A stretch of 64,000 bases of DNA from Penium margaritaceum. Taxonomy: Eukaryota > Streptophyta > Zygnematophyceae > Desmidiales > Peniaceae. Below, one piece after another: positions 11,231-23,900 of the stretch. The stretch's first letter is position 1, and the number at the start of each line of letters is the position of its first letter. Below the pieces are notes generated by a model that saw only the letters and a list, made by a program, of their open reading frames with translations, was not told the DNA's origin and made no database searches. Position numbers and translations under genes: made by a program. Location: NCBI GenBank assembly GCA_023375785.1, contig SZWC01001556.1:57874-121873 (forward strand). Direction: 5' to 3'.

Positions 11231-14200
11231 TGCCGGATTAAGCCCTCTTAGCAGGCAAGGGATCTAGGGGTACACACTAGAGCCATGTCGGTGGCAAGCT
11301 CAAGGAGTTAGAATCCTTGTGAGAATGGCAAGAGTCAACAACAGATGGGAGTCATGCATGCCGTCATGCTCAGCGATTGCCTTTTTGCTTTAACTTTCAC
11401 AGTATAGATTGATGCAGTAGATGGGCATACAAAGCTATTGCAACTAGCGGGATAGCCACACCCTCTCACGCGTACTTGCCTTAAGCGCTACATACTCTAC
11501 CTCACTGGAGCTACGTGCAAGATACCCTTGTTTTCTACTCTTCTAGTAGATAACATTCCCACCAACAAGAAAGATTAGCCAGTGCGGCTGCGGGCGTCTA
11601 TGTCGTGAGCCCAGTTTATCTGTCAATGACCACGGAAGGCTCTGTAGTAGAGCCCAACATGGGCGGTAGACACCGCATAGCGAACAACATGCAACACTGC
11701 CGCGAGATGTCTCTGATAAGGCTGCTGGGATAATTGAGCCAGGTAGTTGACTCAAAAGACCACATCCACTCAATTCGTGGTGGTGAGATGCATCAGAGAC
11801 CCCATCACACTGAGGTAGTCGGTGACGTTGACAAGCTCCTCCAAGTTGGATGGATCGTGTGACTTCAGTAGGCACTGACATGTTGGAGTCATCAGTGTGG
11901 ATGCAGTGGGTGTGTCAGACAACAAGGAGGCAAAGCGCTTCCCCTGGCTGCGTATGTAGGCATCCAGGTGTACGCGCAGCATATGATGCGGGCAACAATC
12001 AAGCTGGACCCATGTCCTTCATCTTGTATTTAGACCACATAAGAGACACCACTAACTATATAGTAGAAGGACTGGGTGAAGAAAAAAGAAGGTCATCGAC
12101 ATAGACAAAAATGGCCACGAGGGACCCCGAGGGTACACTCAAAAAGAGTGTTGGGTTGACGGTGCTATAGCGGTCGCCACCTCTCTCAAGAGTGGAGGAG
12201 ATCTCCATATTCAATCAGCCAGAAAAATTTTGGAGTCTGTATATGGCCTTACACAGCCACCAAAACTTTTTAATGTCGTCACTGAAGCCTTGAGGTTGCA
12301 CCACGTAGATCTCCTCATCCAACTGTCCCTGTAAGAATGCATTGTTCATGTCCATCTGCTCAAGTTCCGAGTCATGATGGGCGTTTAGACTCAAGAGAGC
12401 ACAAACGGCGGTGTATCGCCCAATTGAAGCAAGTGTCTCATCAATGTTGATGCTTGGAACCTGGGAGAATCTCTTGGTTGTGAGCCTAGCTTTGTACCTG
12501 CAGACCATGCCGTCAGGTTTCAGCTTCCGCCAGAGAACCCAACAGACAAAAACAGCTTTGCGGCCTGCTCCAGATTAACAAATTTGAAGACCCCATACTC
12601 CTTGAGGACCGTCAGCTCCTCTTGCATGCCGTTCTTCCAGAGATCAGCATCGTCTGCCTCATGAGCCTACCGAACAAGGCTAGGCTCTTAGGGGAGTGAA
12701 GGTAGCCCGCTCGCCATAAAACAGGTAGCGACATAGCCAATGACAGAGGCATTGAGGACATTGTGGAACTCATGAGCTACGGGCGCACAGCCCACAGCTG
12801 AGTTAGGGTGGACAACACTTACGGCTAGCCCAAGTACATCCAAACCAGTGGGCTTGGTGGAGGAGCCCGCTACAGTGGATGATGCACTGGAGCGAGTGTG
12901 ACGCTGAGAAGACTGGGAGGACTGAGGAAGAGAGTGGAGTCGTCCTCGTGTGTGTATATCTTTAGGATGACAGGAGGAGCCTGACACCTAGGAGGGGTTT
13001 CTGTCACACCAACGGACACAAAGGTCTATAGTGAAGGCATCGAAGGTGAGTCGGGAGTGACATGTCAAGGTTGCTGTCTAGAGACATCAACAGAGGAATG
13101 TGTTGGAGCGCTGAGGGATGCTGACATGGACTTAGAGGACACAGAAGGAGAAGGGGACCGTTGACAACACCAGGGATGTCCCGGTCAGAGAATCAAATGG
13201 TGGACTAGGGGAAGCACCCGTAGGGAAAAGGACAGGCAAAGAGGGAGAGGAAGAGGGACCAGAGGTGGGAGCTGTATCAGTGGAAGACGGAGGGGTCCCT
13301 GGAAGACCGGATGTGGAGACAAACCCCTCCTCCCCCCCCAAGCCAATAAAGCAAGGACAGGGAGGAGGGAGGAGTGACACGAGACAATTTGCTAAGAAAG
13401 ACATCCACAAAAAAGAGAGTGTCGTGAGACTCAACGATGCGGATACGATCAGATTCCTAGAGGCGCCATGCTTTGGACATGACAGAGACACCAAGGAAGG
13501 TGCAGAGACACACACGAGGACTAAGCTTGCCATCTCAAAGATCCTCTAGAAGCCAGAAAAAAGCGACATATTCCTAGACACAAGCAAGAGGAAGGTTAGC
13601 GCGACAGCCAAACCAGCACTCAAAGGTGGTAATGTGACGAGGGAGAGGACCATGGGGAACACGGTTCCAAACCCAGGGCATTTAAGACATGGCCTCAAAC
13701 GAGAGGAGGTAAGTCACAGGCACGAAGAAGGGTACGGACACCGTCAGCGAGTGTCCGATTCCAGCGTTCAGAGTCACCAATTTTCTGAGGTGTGTAGGGA
13801 GTCGAGGGCTCGGTACACACCATGCAGGACGTAAGGTAACAAGAAGTAAGACCCATAAACTCCCCTCTATGGTCACAACAGACAACGCAAAGATGGTGAC
13901 GCGGGAAAGTTCAGCCTAGGGAAGCCTGGACTCAAGGGTGGAACAGAAATCACTCTTTTGCATGAGATCAAAGACCCACCGTATCCGGGAGAAGTTGTCA
14001 GTGAGACAGAAAATGTAGTGGCCAACCCTCCCTGGGCATCGTGAGGAAGGGGCTCCATGACATCAGCATGCAAGAGATCAAAGGAATAGGAGGTGCAAGA
14101 CTCAGACGTGGAAAAGGGGGACCAATGCATTTTTCCCTGAGTACAATCAAGGTAGCCTATAAGACAAGGAGCAAGGAAGGTAGTAGCATTGAGACCATCC

Positions 14201-15258
14201 GCATGAATCACGCAAAGCAGGCTATCAATGGTAGAAGTGTGAATGTGACACATGCGGTGATACAACAGCTGCGTGTGTACTGGGAAAAGAGAGCGGGAAA
14301 CGTGCACATGGACAGACGTAGCAGGTGCAAGGGAAAATGATGGAATGAGAAACAAGCAGTTGCAGCGGTTGCCAAGCAGCAAGAGGCAGCCAGAAATTTG
14401 ATGAGACATGGAGGCAATGTTGTGGCTTGAGGAGAAGTCCATGCTCTGGTCCTTGAGTGTCGTAACAAATAGGAGACTCAACTCAAGAGAGGGAAAGCAC
14501 AATACATCGCGTAGGAACAGTTCCCCCCTTGGGTCCAACAAAGCAAACAACCCCAATGCCCTCAACAGGAGGAAGTTGGCGAGAGCCTGTGTAGACAAAG
14601 TGAACAGAGCCAATAGGACCAAGCAAGACAAACGAGGAGCGCAACAAATTCATGCGGTGGATGGCTAAGGAGTCAAGGATCCAAAATCCATCCGACACGC
14701 AAATAGAGGTACTGACACAACTGGCAACGACAATGGCGGAGTGCGACGGAAGTCGCTGACTGTAGGCAGCAAGACAGCAAGGCAAGCAAACAGATTGCCA
14801 CTCCTCAATCCACAGACCATCAATGAGCAGACACCCCTGAACATGGCTAGACACAGAATCACACAAAGCCCCATCAACTGCACACACAAGTGACTCCGAG
14901 CCCGGACACCCACTCTCACCTCCCTAATCATGAAGATGGCACTACCCGGCAATGTGTGAGAGGGTAGCATCCAGCTGGTGGTCATCCTCAAGCAGGTAGG
15001 GGGTGATGAAGACATGACAGGGATACCAAGACGGGTAAACCGGAGAGTCCCAAGCATGAGGAGAGTAAAGACCGGAGGGAGAACCATAGTAGACGGGCCT
15101 CTTATACAAAGGGAGTCACTCCTAAGGGTAGGCGATGGAGGAGGCACTGCAGCAATGCTGTAGGATGTGGCTTCGGTGGCCACAGTCGGACTGTGGCTAG
15201 GTGGGGCAATAGAGGTGGTGGCATGGGCAGAGCTCCCACAGTTGCTAGAGGAGCATCA
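11231..15258 (-). pseudogene. Element F pol remnants
   Basis: Protease site within 14483-14887 reads WILDSLAIHRM (DSG altered to DSL). GAG-pre-integrase and integrase span 13873-14631, with CTQGKMHWS and LLHADVMEPLP (the first catalytic Asp). The RT block 12215-12508 contains YKARLTTKRFSQVPSI and QMDMNNAFLQGQLDEEIY. YVDDLL is at about 12085-12105. RT C-terminus and RNase H lie at 11400-11982 (SVMGSLMHLTTTN, SCWWE...). Frameshifts and stops throughout. Non-functional. Confidence 0.75.
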
Positions 15259-15499
15259 CTAGTGTGCCCACATCGCGGATATGAGACGGGCGTTTGCAGG
15301 TGGCGATGGACACTTAGGTGTGGAGTGGCCAGTAGCACCATAGTTCCAGCACATGACAGCACTAGAGGATGACGCAGGAGAGGAGGAGCTACCAGACCCC
15401 TTCCCTTTCCCGCATCCGGCCTGACCACCTGCACTGGATCCGCAACCATCCTTGCCCTTTCCCCGACCATGGCCACCCCCCTCCACCCTCACTGAGTAG
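15259..15499 (-). pseudogene. Element F gag C-terminus with zinc knuckle
   Basis: Reads GGGHGRGKGKDGCGSS, then Ser-rich sequence, then the knuckle CWNYGATGHSTPKC. The frame stops at a TAG (15259-15261) followed at once by TGA, and the protease-side frame continues in the same phase. Gly/Lys-rich sequence before the knuckle matches the KGKKKNRKGG stretch of element E. Confidence 0.75.
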
Positions 15500-16350
15500 C
15501 TCGAAATACTAGGCAGTAGGTTGGGGCAACAGCGTTGTTGATGCAGCGTGCGGGCTTCCACGCTCGTTCCTTAGTCTGCTGCCCCCTCAGTTTGCCGCTC
15601 TAGAGTCTAAGTCTGTATGCTCTGGGTTTGTTACTCAGAAACGCGTGCGCCGGTGTTAGCGCCAGAAAGAAGCTGAAAACTGAAAGTAACTGATTAGGAG
15701 AGAAGAATGAAAAACAATGGGAAACCCCTCCAAGTTCTAGCCCCCCCCCAGCTCTATAGAGCTTGTTACTCAGCTAACCAGCCAATCAGAAAATAGTCCT
15801 AGACCTATTTTCTGGCAGGCAGGGTTTTCTCGGTGAGCCCTCCCAAACGGTCGACAGCCCAAGACCCGGGCATTGTCCGTTTTGCCTGAAAATTGGACAA
15901 TACCATAACACCGACGCTATGAACGCAGTCGTGTGGTTAGAAACAACTAGAAAAATAGTAGCAAAGAGTTATGAATGCCTGAGCCCAGGTAGTGCCTACG
16001 ATGGTCCATGATGCCAAACAGTGCCACACAACATGAAACAAGGACCCTAGGCAGAGCATGACGATGTAGACGCAACAGTACAGTCAGATCCAGTGCTAGA
16101 CACATGCAGACAGCCTCTGCGGTGGCAGTGATCACCAGCGGCTTGACCACCGAGGAGGCCTGCCGATGGAGCTGAGCACGTTGACGCAGGGAAGAGGCTC
16201 TAGTGAAATGTGTGTAGGCCTCAGCGTGCGTCGACTCCACCGGACGACACTCCAGCAACGTCAAGTCTCGCCGTGAGTCATCTGCACACCGATGCACACA
16301 AGCCGGGAGGACCAAACATAGCACAATGAGAGATGCGGAAAAAACCAACA
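15500..16350 (-). repeat. 3' LTR of element G
   Basis: About 850 bp, ending AAAACCAACA on the plus strand and followed by CTCCCCCATGACTCAC. On the minus strand this is a polypurine tract (ATGGGGGAG) followed by TGTTGG. Landmarks are the same as in the 5' LTR at 22197-23049. Confidence 0.85.
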
Positions 16351-16371
16351 CTCCCCCATGACTCACAGGCG
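16351..16371 (-). other. Polypurine tract, element G
   Basis: Minus-strand GTGAGTCATGGGGGAG directly before the LTR. The same sequence precedes the 3' LTR of element D. Confidence 0.75.
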
Positions 16372-16457
16372 TAGTGCACATGGATGGGCAGCGACACATT
16401 AAACAGACACACTCCCCTAGGGCATAGAGAGACGTAGGCCGAGACAAAGAGTGCAAC

Positions 16458-19400
16458 TCACGGACGCACACTAACTGAACTCACAGCCTTCTTCAATGAG
16501 TCGTGCTTCGGGGCATTGGTCAAGAAGTCAGCTAGCTGCCGTGCTATCTCAATCCACACAATGTTAATGCTACCGTCATGCAACAACAAATGCACATAGT
16601 GATACTCAACATTGATGTGCTTTGTGTGTGTGTGATGCACACCATCATTGTTGGCGATGGCTATGGCACTCTCATTGTCACAATGCAATGTGATGGATGT
16701 GACGAACTCACGCAACTGAGACAACAGATGATGCAACCACACGCTCTCACATTCGCTTGAACCAAGGGCTAAATACTGAGCCTCAGTAGTGCTGCGTGCA
16801 ATGCACCCCTGCCTGGCACTGCACCAGGACACAACTGTGCCACCAATCAAAAAGATCTAGATTGTGCAACTCTTACCGTCTGGACTGCCGGCCCAGTCAC
16901 TGTCGGTGTAGCCCACTACAACAACAAATGGATGTCGGCGGAACATGAGACCTCACCGTGGAGTCAAGACGACATAGCGCAGTACTCAGATTGCAGCCTC
17001 AAAGTGGAGGTGACGCGGCTCCTGAGGAACTGAGCCAGGAGGTTAACAGCGAATGCGATGTCTGGACGCGTTATCATCGCCAGGAACATCAGTGACCTGA
17101 TGACGTACAAATACATGGTCACGTGTACTGGCTCCCCCACCACGGCTGGATCCGAACTCGAGCATCGCCTGATCATCGGGCGACATGGGTAAGGATGGTC
17201 TAGGCGCAAGAGGCAGGTCCTCACCGAAGCGCCCGGACAGGGTATGGACGTAGGCGGCCTGACGGACATGCAGTATGCCCGCGAAGCAATCATGCTCAAG
17301 CTCCATGCCCTGAATGACTCGTGCTAACCCAAGGTCCTTCATCTGGTAGGCAGCGTGCAGCAGGTCCTTGACCCGCTAGATGGCGGCTGCATGGGGTGAT
17401 GCGATGAGTAGGTCGTCGATATAGACCAAGATAGCAACAAGAGATTGACCTCGTGGGCTGATGAATAGCGCGGGGTCGGCAGAGTTGAGAAGGAGGCCGC
17501 CTTTGAGAAACGTACGACTGATCTCCTGGTTCCAGCAGCGCGGTGAGTGCTTCAAGCCATATAGGGCCTTCTGCAGCTTCCAGACCTTGCTGGAGCCGTT
17601 GTCGAAGCCTGGAGGCTACATCATGTAGAGCTCCTCGCCCTCCAGTGAGCCATGAAGGAAGGCATTGGTCACATCCATCTGATGTAGTTCATACCCATGC
17701 TTGGCAACCAGACTGAACAACGCCTGCCTGGTGGAGAACCAATCGACCGGGGCAAAGATCTGGTCACAGTCGATGCTAGGGACCTGAGCAAACCCCTTGG
17801 CTGTCAGACGGGTCTTGTACTTGTCCAGAGACCCGTCTGGCTTCCACTTTTGCCGGAGAACCCACTTGGCGCTGATGGCCTTGTAGCCCGGGGGGGGGGG
17901 GTGGTCCACGAGCTCATAGACATGATGTTGCCGAATGGCGGCTAGCTCATCGGTGCATGCAACTTCTCAGTGAGCGGCCTCGGGAGACGCCCGAGCCTCA
18001 CGTAGGGTGGCAGGGTCCTCTGGTCGATTAGTGGGGCAGACAGTGAGGGCGTGCGCGTCCCGTGCCCCTGGTGGCATCTACGTGTTTGTGGCGGCAACGG
18101 CATACCGGTGTTCGTGATGGAGCAGGGAATGGCTCAGAGTTGACCCTGGATGTAGATCGGCGATGATTGACAGTGTGGCCAAACCGAGTGCCTTGGTGCC
18201 AGGGTCCCCACTCACAACCGTGGGAGTATATCTGACATGAGGTGAGGATCCTCGTGGAATGACAGGGGGGTGAGAGGACGTGCGGAGGTAGCCTGAGTGT
18301 CGATTGTTGGCCTGGGTCCGAGGCTCCCGCCCAGACCACTTGTGTAGCGCACCGATACGGACAAGGCAGCCGAACCCTCGGGGCCGGCACACACGGACGG
18401 GGCAGCCGACCCTGAGGGACAGGCGGACAAGGATGGGGCAGCCAGGTCTGAAGGGCTATCGGACGCGGACGGGGTAGCCGGCCCTCAAGGGCTGTCAGAC
18501 ACAACTGAGGCAGCCAACCCTGATGGACTAGCTGACACAGATGGGGCAGTCGGCTCTGAAGGGTTGGCAAAGATGGACGAGGCAGCCAGTCTTGAGGGAC
18601 AGACAGACAGGGACGGGGCAGCGAGCCCTGAGGGACTGATGGAAACGGATGGTGCAACCGGCCCTCAAGGGCTGGCGGACAAGGACGGGGCAGTCGGCCC
18701 TCTGGGGTAGTTGGACACGGATGGGGCAGCCGGCCCTGAGGGGCTGGCGGAAACGGACGGGGCAGTTGGCCCTCAGGGGGTGGCAGACATGGATGGGGCA
18801 GCCGGCCCTCAGGGGCTGACGGGCATGGATGGGGCAGTCATCTCTGAGGGGTTGTCGGATACTGATGGGGCAGTCGGCGAAGGCGGGCCCGCGGGCGCAG
18901 ACGATGGAACGCCCGAATGCGGTTGGACGGAGGACGGACCCACCACTCCCCCACGCAACGGGAGGAACATCGATGCGCCGGAGCGAACGAGGTTGTGGGG
19001 AAATAGTTCCTCAAAGGAGAGAACATCGCGAGATTCGATGATGTAGTGTCGGGTGGGATCCCAAAAATGCCATGCCTTTGACTGACATGAGACACCAAGG
19101 AAGGTGTACGGGGGACCGCAAAGCTCAAGCTTGCCACCTTGGTGCGGGGCAGGCAACCACACGATGGCTACGCAGCCCTAGACATGGGCAAGACGTAGGT
19201 TGGCGCGTTCTCCACACTAGTATTGGTATGGGGTGGACTGACAAGGAATGGGTCCGTGGGGAATTCGGGTCCAGACCCACGTCATGTAGGTCATGGCGTC
19301 TAAGTAGAAGCCGTCAGAGATGTCAGATTCGACTTGCATGGTGCAGACGACGTCGGCCATGGTGCGGTTCCATCGCTCAGAGGCGCCATTCTTGGTTGAC

Positions 19401-20330
19401 GTGTACGACGTTGACATCTCATGACGGAAACCACTGGAGGCAAGGAAGAGTGGGTCTCCCCCATAAACCCACCCTCATGATCAGAACGGAAGTAGCGGAG
19501 AGGGCGACCACACTCGCGCTCAGCACGGACAAGCCAGCCCAAATGGTAGGAGCGACGTCGCTCTTCTACCGAAGGCAGAAGACCCAGCGATAGCGAGAGT
19601 AGTTGTCCGTAAGGGTCAGAACGTAACGACCATGCTCGCCGACTGGCTCTGTCGGGAGAGGACCCATGACATCAGAGTGAACCAGGTCGAGCGGGGCCGA
19701 CACACGAGAGGCAGCAAGGTGGTAGGTGGAACGGTACATTTTGTCTTGAGCGTATTCAATGCACTCTGTGGGACACGGTAGAGGAAAGGAGACTGAGTCA
19801 AGACCCGTGGCTGGCTGTGTACAAAGCATGTTGTCAACATGGGCAGAGTGGACGTGAAAGAGGTTGCGATGCAGGAGTCGCATGTACTGTGAGAGAGGGT
19901 GCTGGTGACAAACACGTGGCCAGTATTTGCCCACGAGGAGGAGACAAAGGCAGGAGCGGACAGGCGAAGTACGTGCCATAGGTTACCATGGGCGGTGGCA
20001 TGCAGAACGACACAACCAGACAAACACAACGACACAATGCCCACACCACATGAATGTAGAACATCCATGCTCATGTGATCAAGGGTGGTGACACATAGGA
20101 GGCTGAGCTCAAGGTTAGGGATGAAAAGAACATCAGTCAAGAATACATCACCAGCTGGGTCGTGGGAACAAATGGCGCCGACACCATGAACAGGCAATAC
20201 CTGACCAGAGCCCGTCCGAACCCCTGTGACATCGGTGACGGAACCAAGAACACTGAAGGCCTCACACGAGGCCGTCATGTGATGCATGGCCCCGGAGTCG
20301 ATGATCTAGGTCTCTAACGGATCCCGGACC
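16458..20330 (-). pseudogene. Element G pol, degenerate but all domains present
   Basis: Protease and GAG-pre region 19616-20330 (HHMTASCEAFSVLG... LTDVLFIPNLELSLL). Integrase 18809-19593 (AERECGRPLRYFRSD, SERWNRTMADVV, YMTWVWTRIPHGPIP). RT 16964-17909 (SAKWVLRQKWKPDG, QMDVTNAFLHGSLEGEE, YIDDLLIAS near 17410). RNase H 16458-16850 (ARSTTEAQYLALGSSE, CDNESAIAIANNDG). A G-run of eleven at about 17889 lies in RT. There are several stops and frame changes, so no long frame survives. The tail NVEYHYVHLLLHDG closely matches element D. Confidence 0.85.
18360..18880 (-). repeat. 36-bp tandem repeat in IN-RT linker of element G
   Basis: About fourteen units; plus-strand unit approximately GGGGCAGCCGGCCCTGAGGG followed by a GCTGGCGGACACGGAC half. 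Twelve codons per unit in any frame. It occupies the linker between integrase and RT and is clearly related to the PSGPAAPVASTG repeat of element D. Confidence 0.85.
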
Positions 20331-20460
20331 GGTATGGCCAGGTTGCTGACAGTCACGTAGCAATGGGCAAGCGACGCTGACAAAGTGGATGAAGGTACAA
20401 ACCGGTAGTGCCAGTCATCTAGTTGTGTGACATCATCACAAAAAAGAGCAGGAGGACGTC

Positions 20461-21027
20461 CTAGGAGTAGTGAACAAAGACGTCAGAGAAGGAGTCGGTG
20501 GCGCCACGCTTGATGGTCAGGAGCGCGGAGAGATGGGGTGGCGCGGTGTCTCCAAGGCGGCGTAGAAGGTCCTCTGTGCGCTGTGAATAGGGGGTGACCG
20601 TCTCGGTCTCCCCCATGCAGAGGGAGTTGAACGCCCGGAGCAAACGGCTGGTCTCAGCATCACTGGATAGGCAATGAGGACGCGTGAGTACATGCCATGC
20701 TATTGTTGGGTCAGGGAGGGCGCCAATGGTGAGGTCGCCAAGGAAGGGCTCAAGGGCGAGGCATTTGGCTAGAGGGACGACGGGGACCAGAGCGGCGTCA
20801 TAGACCTGGTTGGCTTGGGTGAAGTCGAAATGCAGTACATAGTAAGGCCACAAGCCCTTGCCCTGTGTCCAGATCCAGAAGCTGAGTTCCCAGTTTCGAA
20901 ACTGGACGCCAGCCTGAAGCGGCGGCGGTGGGGTTTTGAAGTCCTTTGGCTTGCGGCCAACATCTACAGTGGGGCCTAGGACTGACGTCACTGCCTGTTT
21001 TTGGCGTAGGGTGTGTTGCTGCGCCAT
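20461..21027 (-). pseudogene. Element G gag
   Basis: 188 codons open from the ATG at 21027: QQHTLRQKQAVTSVLGP, then KPKDFKTPPPPLQAG, then FWIWTQGKGLWPYYVLHFDF and LLTIKRGATDSF. It stops near 20461, and the zinc-knuckle part is missing, so the join to pol at about 20330-20460 is a deletion. It covers the region lost at the N of element D (60353). Confidence 0.8.
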
Positions 21028-22182
21028 GTATTATGTGGCAAAGGAAACCGCTGGGCTCTGACTATTACAACTGCGGTGGTGGCGGTAGCTGTAGTGTCAC
21101 TAGCTGTTGCGTCGGCATTGCAAGCTGAAAAATTGCTGACATCAGCAGTGGCCATTGCTGAAGCCGCTACTATGTCAGCCATAGGATGTCAGCTGGTGTT
21201 TCTCCAACTGCTATTACTTCTACTACTGCTGTTGCTAGTGCTATTGTTGTAGCTGGTGTTGCTGTTGCTGCTGCTAGTTTGCTGCTACAACTGCTAATAC
21301 TACTGCTCTTGCTGATGTTGGTGCTGCTACTGTTGCTGCTACTGCTGTGATCGCTACAGCAACAGCCGCTACTGCTGTTGTTGGACTGCTGCGGCTGTTG
21401 TGGCTATTGCAACGGTCGTGATAGCAGCAGTAGCTGCTGCAAAGGCACCTGTAGGGTGGGAGACATTTATCTTGGTCCCTTGTTTTTTGCTTGGTTACAC
21501 AGCGAGCTCGCTACTCGCTGTGAGCTGTAAGTAGCAAACAGCGAGCTCGCTGCTCGTTGCCCGCTGCTTGCTACGGGCTGCAGGCAGCAAGTTCGCTGCT
21601 TGCAGCTGGCAGCTTGCTGCGGGCAGCGGGCTACAAGGAGCTACAGCCTCACCCGCTGCTATTACAAGCTGCAACTACTGCTATTGTGGACTACTACGAG
21701 CTATTCCTACATCTGTTGGTGCTACTTGCTGAAGGCTGCTACTAGCTACTGCTCGCTGCTACTACTGCTCTTGCAGCCGGCTGCAGCAGTACTAGTAGCA
21801 GCGAGTTGCTGCTACCGGCTGCTGCTGCTGAGCACAGCTGCTGCTGGCTACTACTTCCGCTGCTAGCCACTGCTGCAAGCTGTTGCCGCTATTGGTGCTT
21901 GCAGCACGATCACACCTGCTTGACGAGTGTTGTTGCTGCGATGCCTGACGTCACTGGTCGCTCACCTCCTCGCGTCATGCATGGGAGTTAGTGCTGCCGG
22001 AAAAATTGGGCATCATTTCCCCTGGCCAAGTGGCCGTGGGGAAAACTCTGACGCCGCCACCAGATTGGTCAATGCTGCCAAAACAAATCCGGCAGCATTT
22101 CCCCTGCACTGGCGCGTATGGGAGTCCGTCGACGTTGTGTGGCACCTCTACGCCAGTCTTCTGCTACTACTGATATGCTCTC
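21028..22182 (-). other. Element G 5' leader, triplet-rich
   Basis: Imperfect CTG/CTA/GCT triplets at 21200-21440 and 21640-21900, and a GCTCGCTGC/CAGCGAGC palindrome-rich block at 21499-21640. A TGACGTCA box is at about 21948 and further TGACGTCA/TGACATCA boxes occur near 20984 and 21137. Open frames here are Leu-, Ala- or Cys-rich artefacts. Confidence 0.7.
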
Positions 22183-22196
22183 ACTCTAAGACCAAG

Positions 22197-23049
22197 CTCA
22201 AAACACTAAGCAACAGGTTGGAGCGGCAGCGTTGTTGATGCAGCGTGCGGGCTTCCACGCTCGTTCCTTAGTCTGTTGTCCCCTTAGTTTGCCGCTCTAG
22301 AGTCTAAGTTTGGATGCTCTGGGTTTGTTACTCAGAAACGCGCGCCAGTGTTAGCGCCAAAAAGCAGCTGAAAACTGAAAGTAATTGATTAGGAGTGAAG
22401 AATGAACAACAATGGGAGATATCTCCAAGTTCTAGCCCCCCCCCTCCAGCTCTGTAGAGCTTGTTACTCAGCTAACCAGCCAATCAGAAAATAGTCCTAG
22501 ACCTATTTTCTGGCAGGCAAGGTTTTCTCAGTGAGCCCTGCCAGACGACCGACAGCCCAAAACCCGAGCGTCGTCCGTTTTGCCTAAAAACTGGACCATA
22601 CCATAATACCGACACTGCAAACGCAGTCGTGTGGTTAGAAACAGCTAGAAAAATAGTAGCAAAGATTTACGGCTGCCCAAATCCAGGCAGTGCCTACGAT
22701 GGTCCATGATGCCAAACAATGCCATACAACATGAAACATGGACCCTAGGCAGAGCATGACGCTGCAGACGCAACAGTACAGTCAGATCCAATACTAGACA
22801 CATGCAGACAGCCTCTGCAGTGGCAGTGACCGCCGGCGGCTCGACCACCGAGGAGGCCTGCCGATGGAGTTGAGCACGTTGACGCAGGGAACAGGCTCCA
22901 GCAAACTGCGTGTAGGCCTCAGCGCGTGTCGGCTCCACCATACGACACTCCAACAGTGTCAAGTCTTGCCGTCACTTATCTGCACGCTGATGTACACAAG
23001 CCGGGAGGACACAACAGAGCACAATGAGAGATGCAGAAAAAAACCAACA
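22197..23049 (-). repeat. 5' LTR of element G
   Basis: Same landmarks and length as 15500-16350, ending AAAACCAACA. The preceding CTCTAAGACCA is a mutated copy of the tRNA-iMet primer site. Confidence 0.85.
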
Positions 23050-23900
23050 AAGATGAGGACAATGAGGCAGAAGAAAAGGTAGAGGAGGAGGGAAGGGCAG
23101 TGGTGGCAGCTACAAATACTGCACGGTGGATTTCTTTGTTGTACAAAGCACTCCATCAGTCCGTAAGGCATAGGAAGGTGAACCCTCACACATCACCAAT
23201 GCCTGGTGGAGCGTCATGAGGGACGGGCTCAACTCCACAAAGCTAAATCTTTGTGGTCTTCACCTCCTTGAACATGTCGGAAAGTTCGGAGATGAGGTCG
23301 TTGACAATAGAGAGAAGTGCTGGAAGCATTCCAGGTGCTGCCTGCCCAGGTCATGCAGTTGGCAGAGACTGTTAGCCCAAAATCATCCACAATCTCATCA
23401 GCACACATGGACACCTTGTTGAACTCGACAGTGAGGACACTTTATGTTGCGTGGCCTGTGAAATTGCTATGACACTTTATGAGGATGTAAGCGCCAATGG
23501 GGTCAGCAGGCATACGGCGTACTATGTTGGCATTGAAAGAACCAATCTCATGAGTGAGATCATCGGGTCCATGACGGATGACGGCATGAACAGCACCGAT
23601 GGACTCAGCATCGACTGGAACAAAAGGAGGTTTGGCTCAGGGATTTGGTGCATGGTAGTTTTCCCAAAGATGTTTGTCATGTGTCCATGCACCGAAGCAA
23701 ATTTCCCAAAGAGAAGGTGAGGTTAGAGGTAAAATGAGAAGACGCATAGTCAAAGTCAGGCTTGCGATGCGTAGGAAATGCAAGTGACTTGGGGGCTGTT
23801 GTGACTGCACTAGCGGCGGCTTCAAGAGCGTCGAAGGAAAGAGAGTCAGAGGTGTTGGATTCGGAAGTGGACAATGTGGAGAAGAAAATAGCAATGCCGC
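23050..23900 (-). pseudogene. Probable element F gag N-terminal part
   Basis: Minus-strand frame: MSTSESNTSDSLSFDALE from 23874, then in a shifted frame WEICFGAWTHDKHLWENY, and a Ser/Thr-rich end (ATTALPSSSSTFSSASLSSS) that joins element F at 15492. The position and the Ser-rich end fit Gag; the middle has no convincing match to the other Gags here. It may instead be an unrelated captured fragment. Confidence 0.4.

Larger units (their letters stand above)
11231..15499 (-). mobile_element. Ty1/copia element F, 3' portion, interrupted by G
   Basis: Minus-strand pol remnants plus the Gag zinc-knuckle region up to about 15492. There the LTR of element G begins. Reading across G, the Ser-rich stretch at 23050-23110 joins in frame to the Gly/Lys-rich stretch left of 15492, as the Gag of element E does, so G probably inserted into F gag. 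I found no clear target duplication. The 3' LTR of F was not identified; the element B LTR abuts its RNase H end. Confidence 0.7.
15500..23049 (-). mobile_element. Ty1/copia element G, complete with two LTRs
   Basis: 3' LTR at 15500-16350, pol, gag, a triplet-rich leader, a degenerate primer site at about 22183-22194 and a 5' LTR at 22197-23049. Same type as element D. It lies inside element F. Both LTR inner edges have decayed (CTCGAAATACT and CTCAAAACACT where D has TGAGAAACTA), and no clear 5-bp target duplication was seen. Confidence 0.85.
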
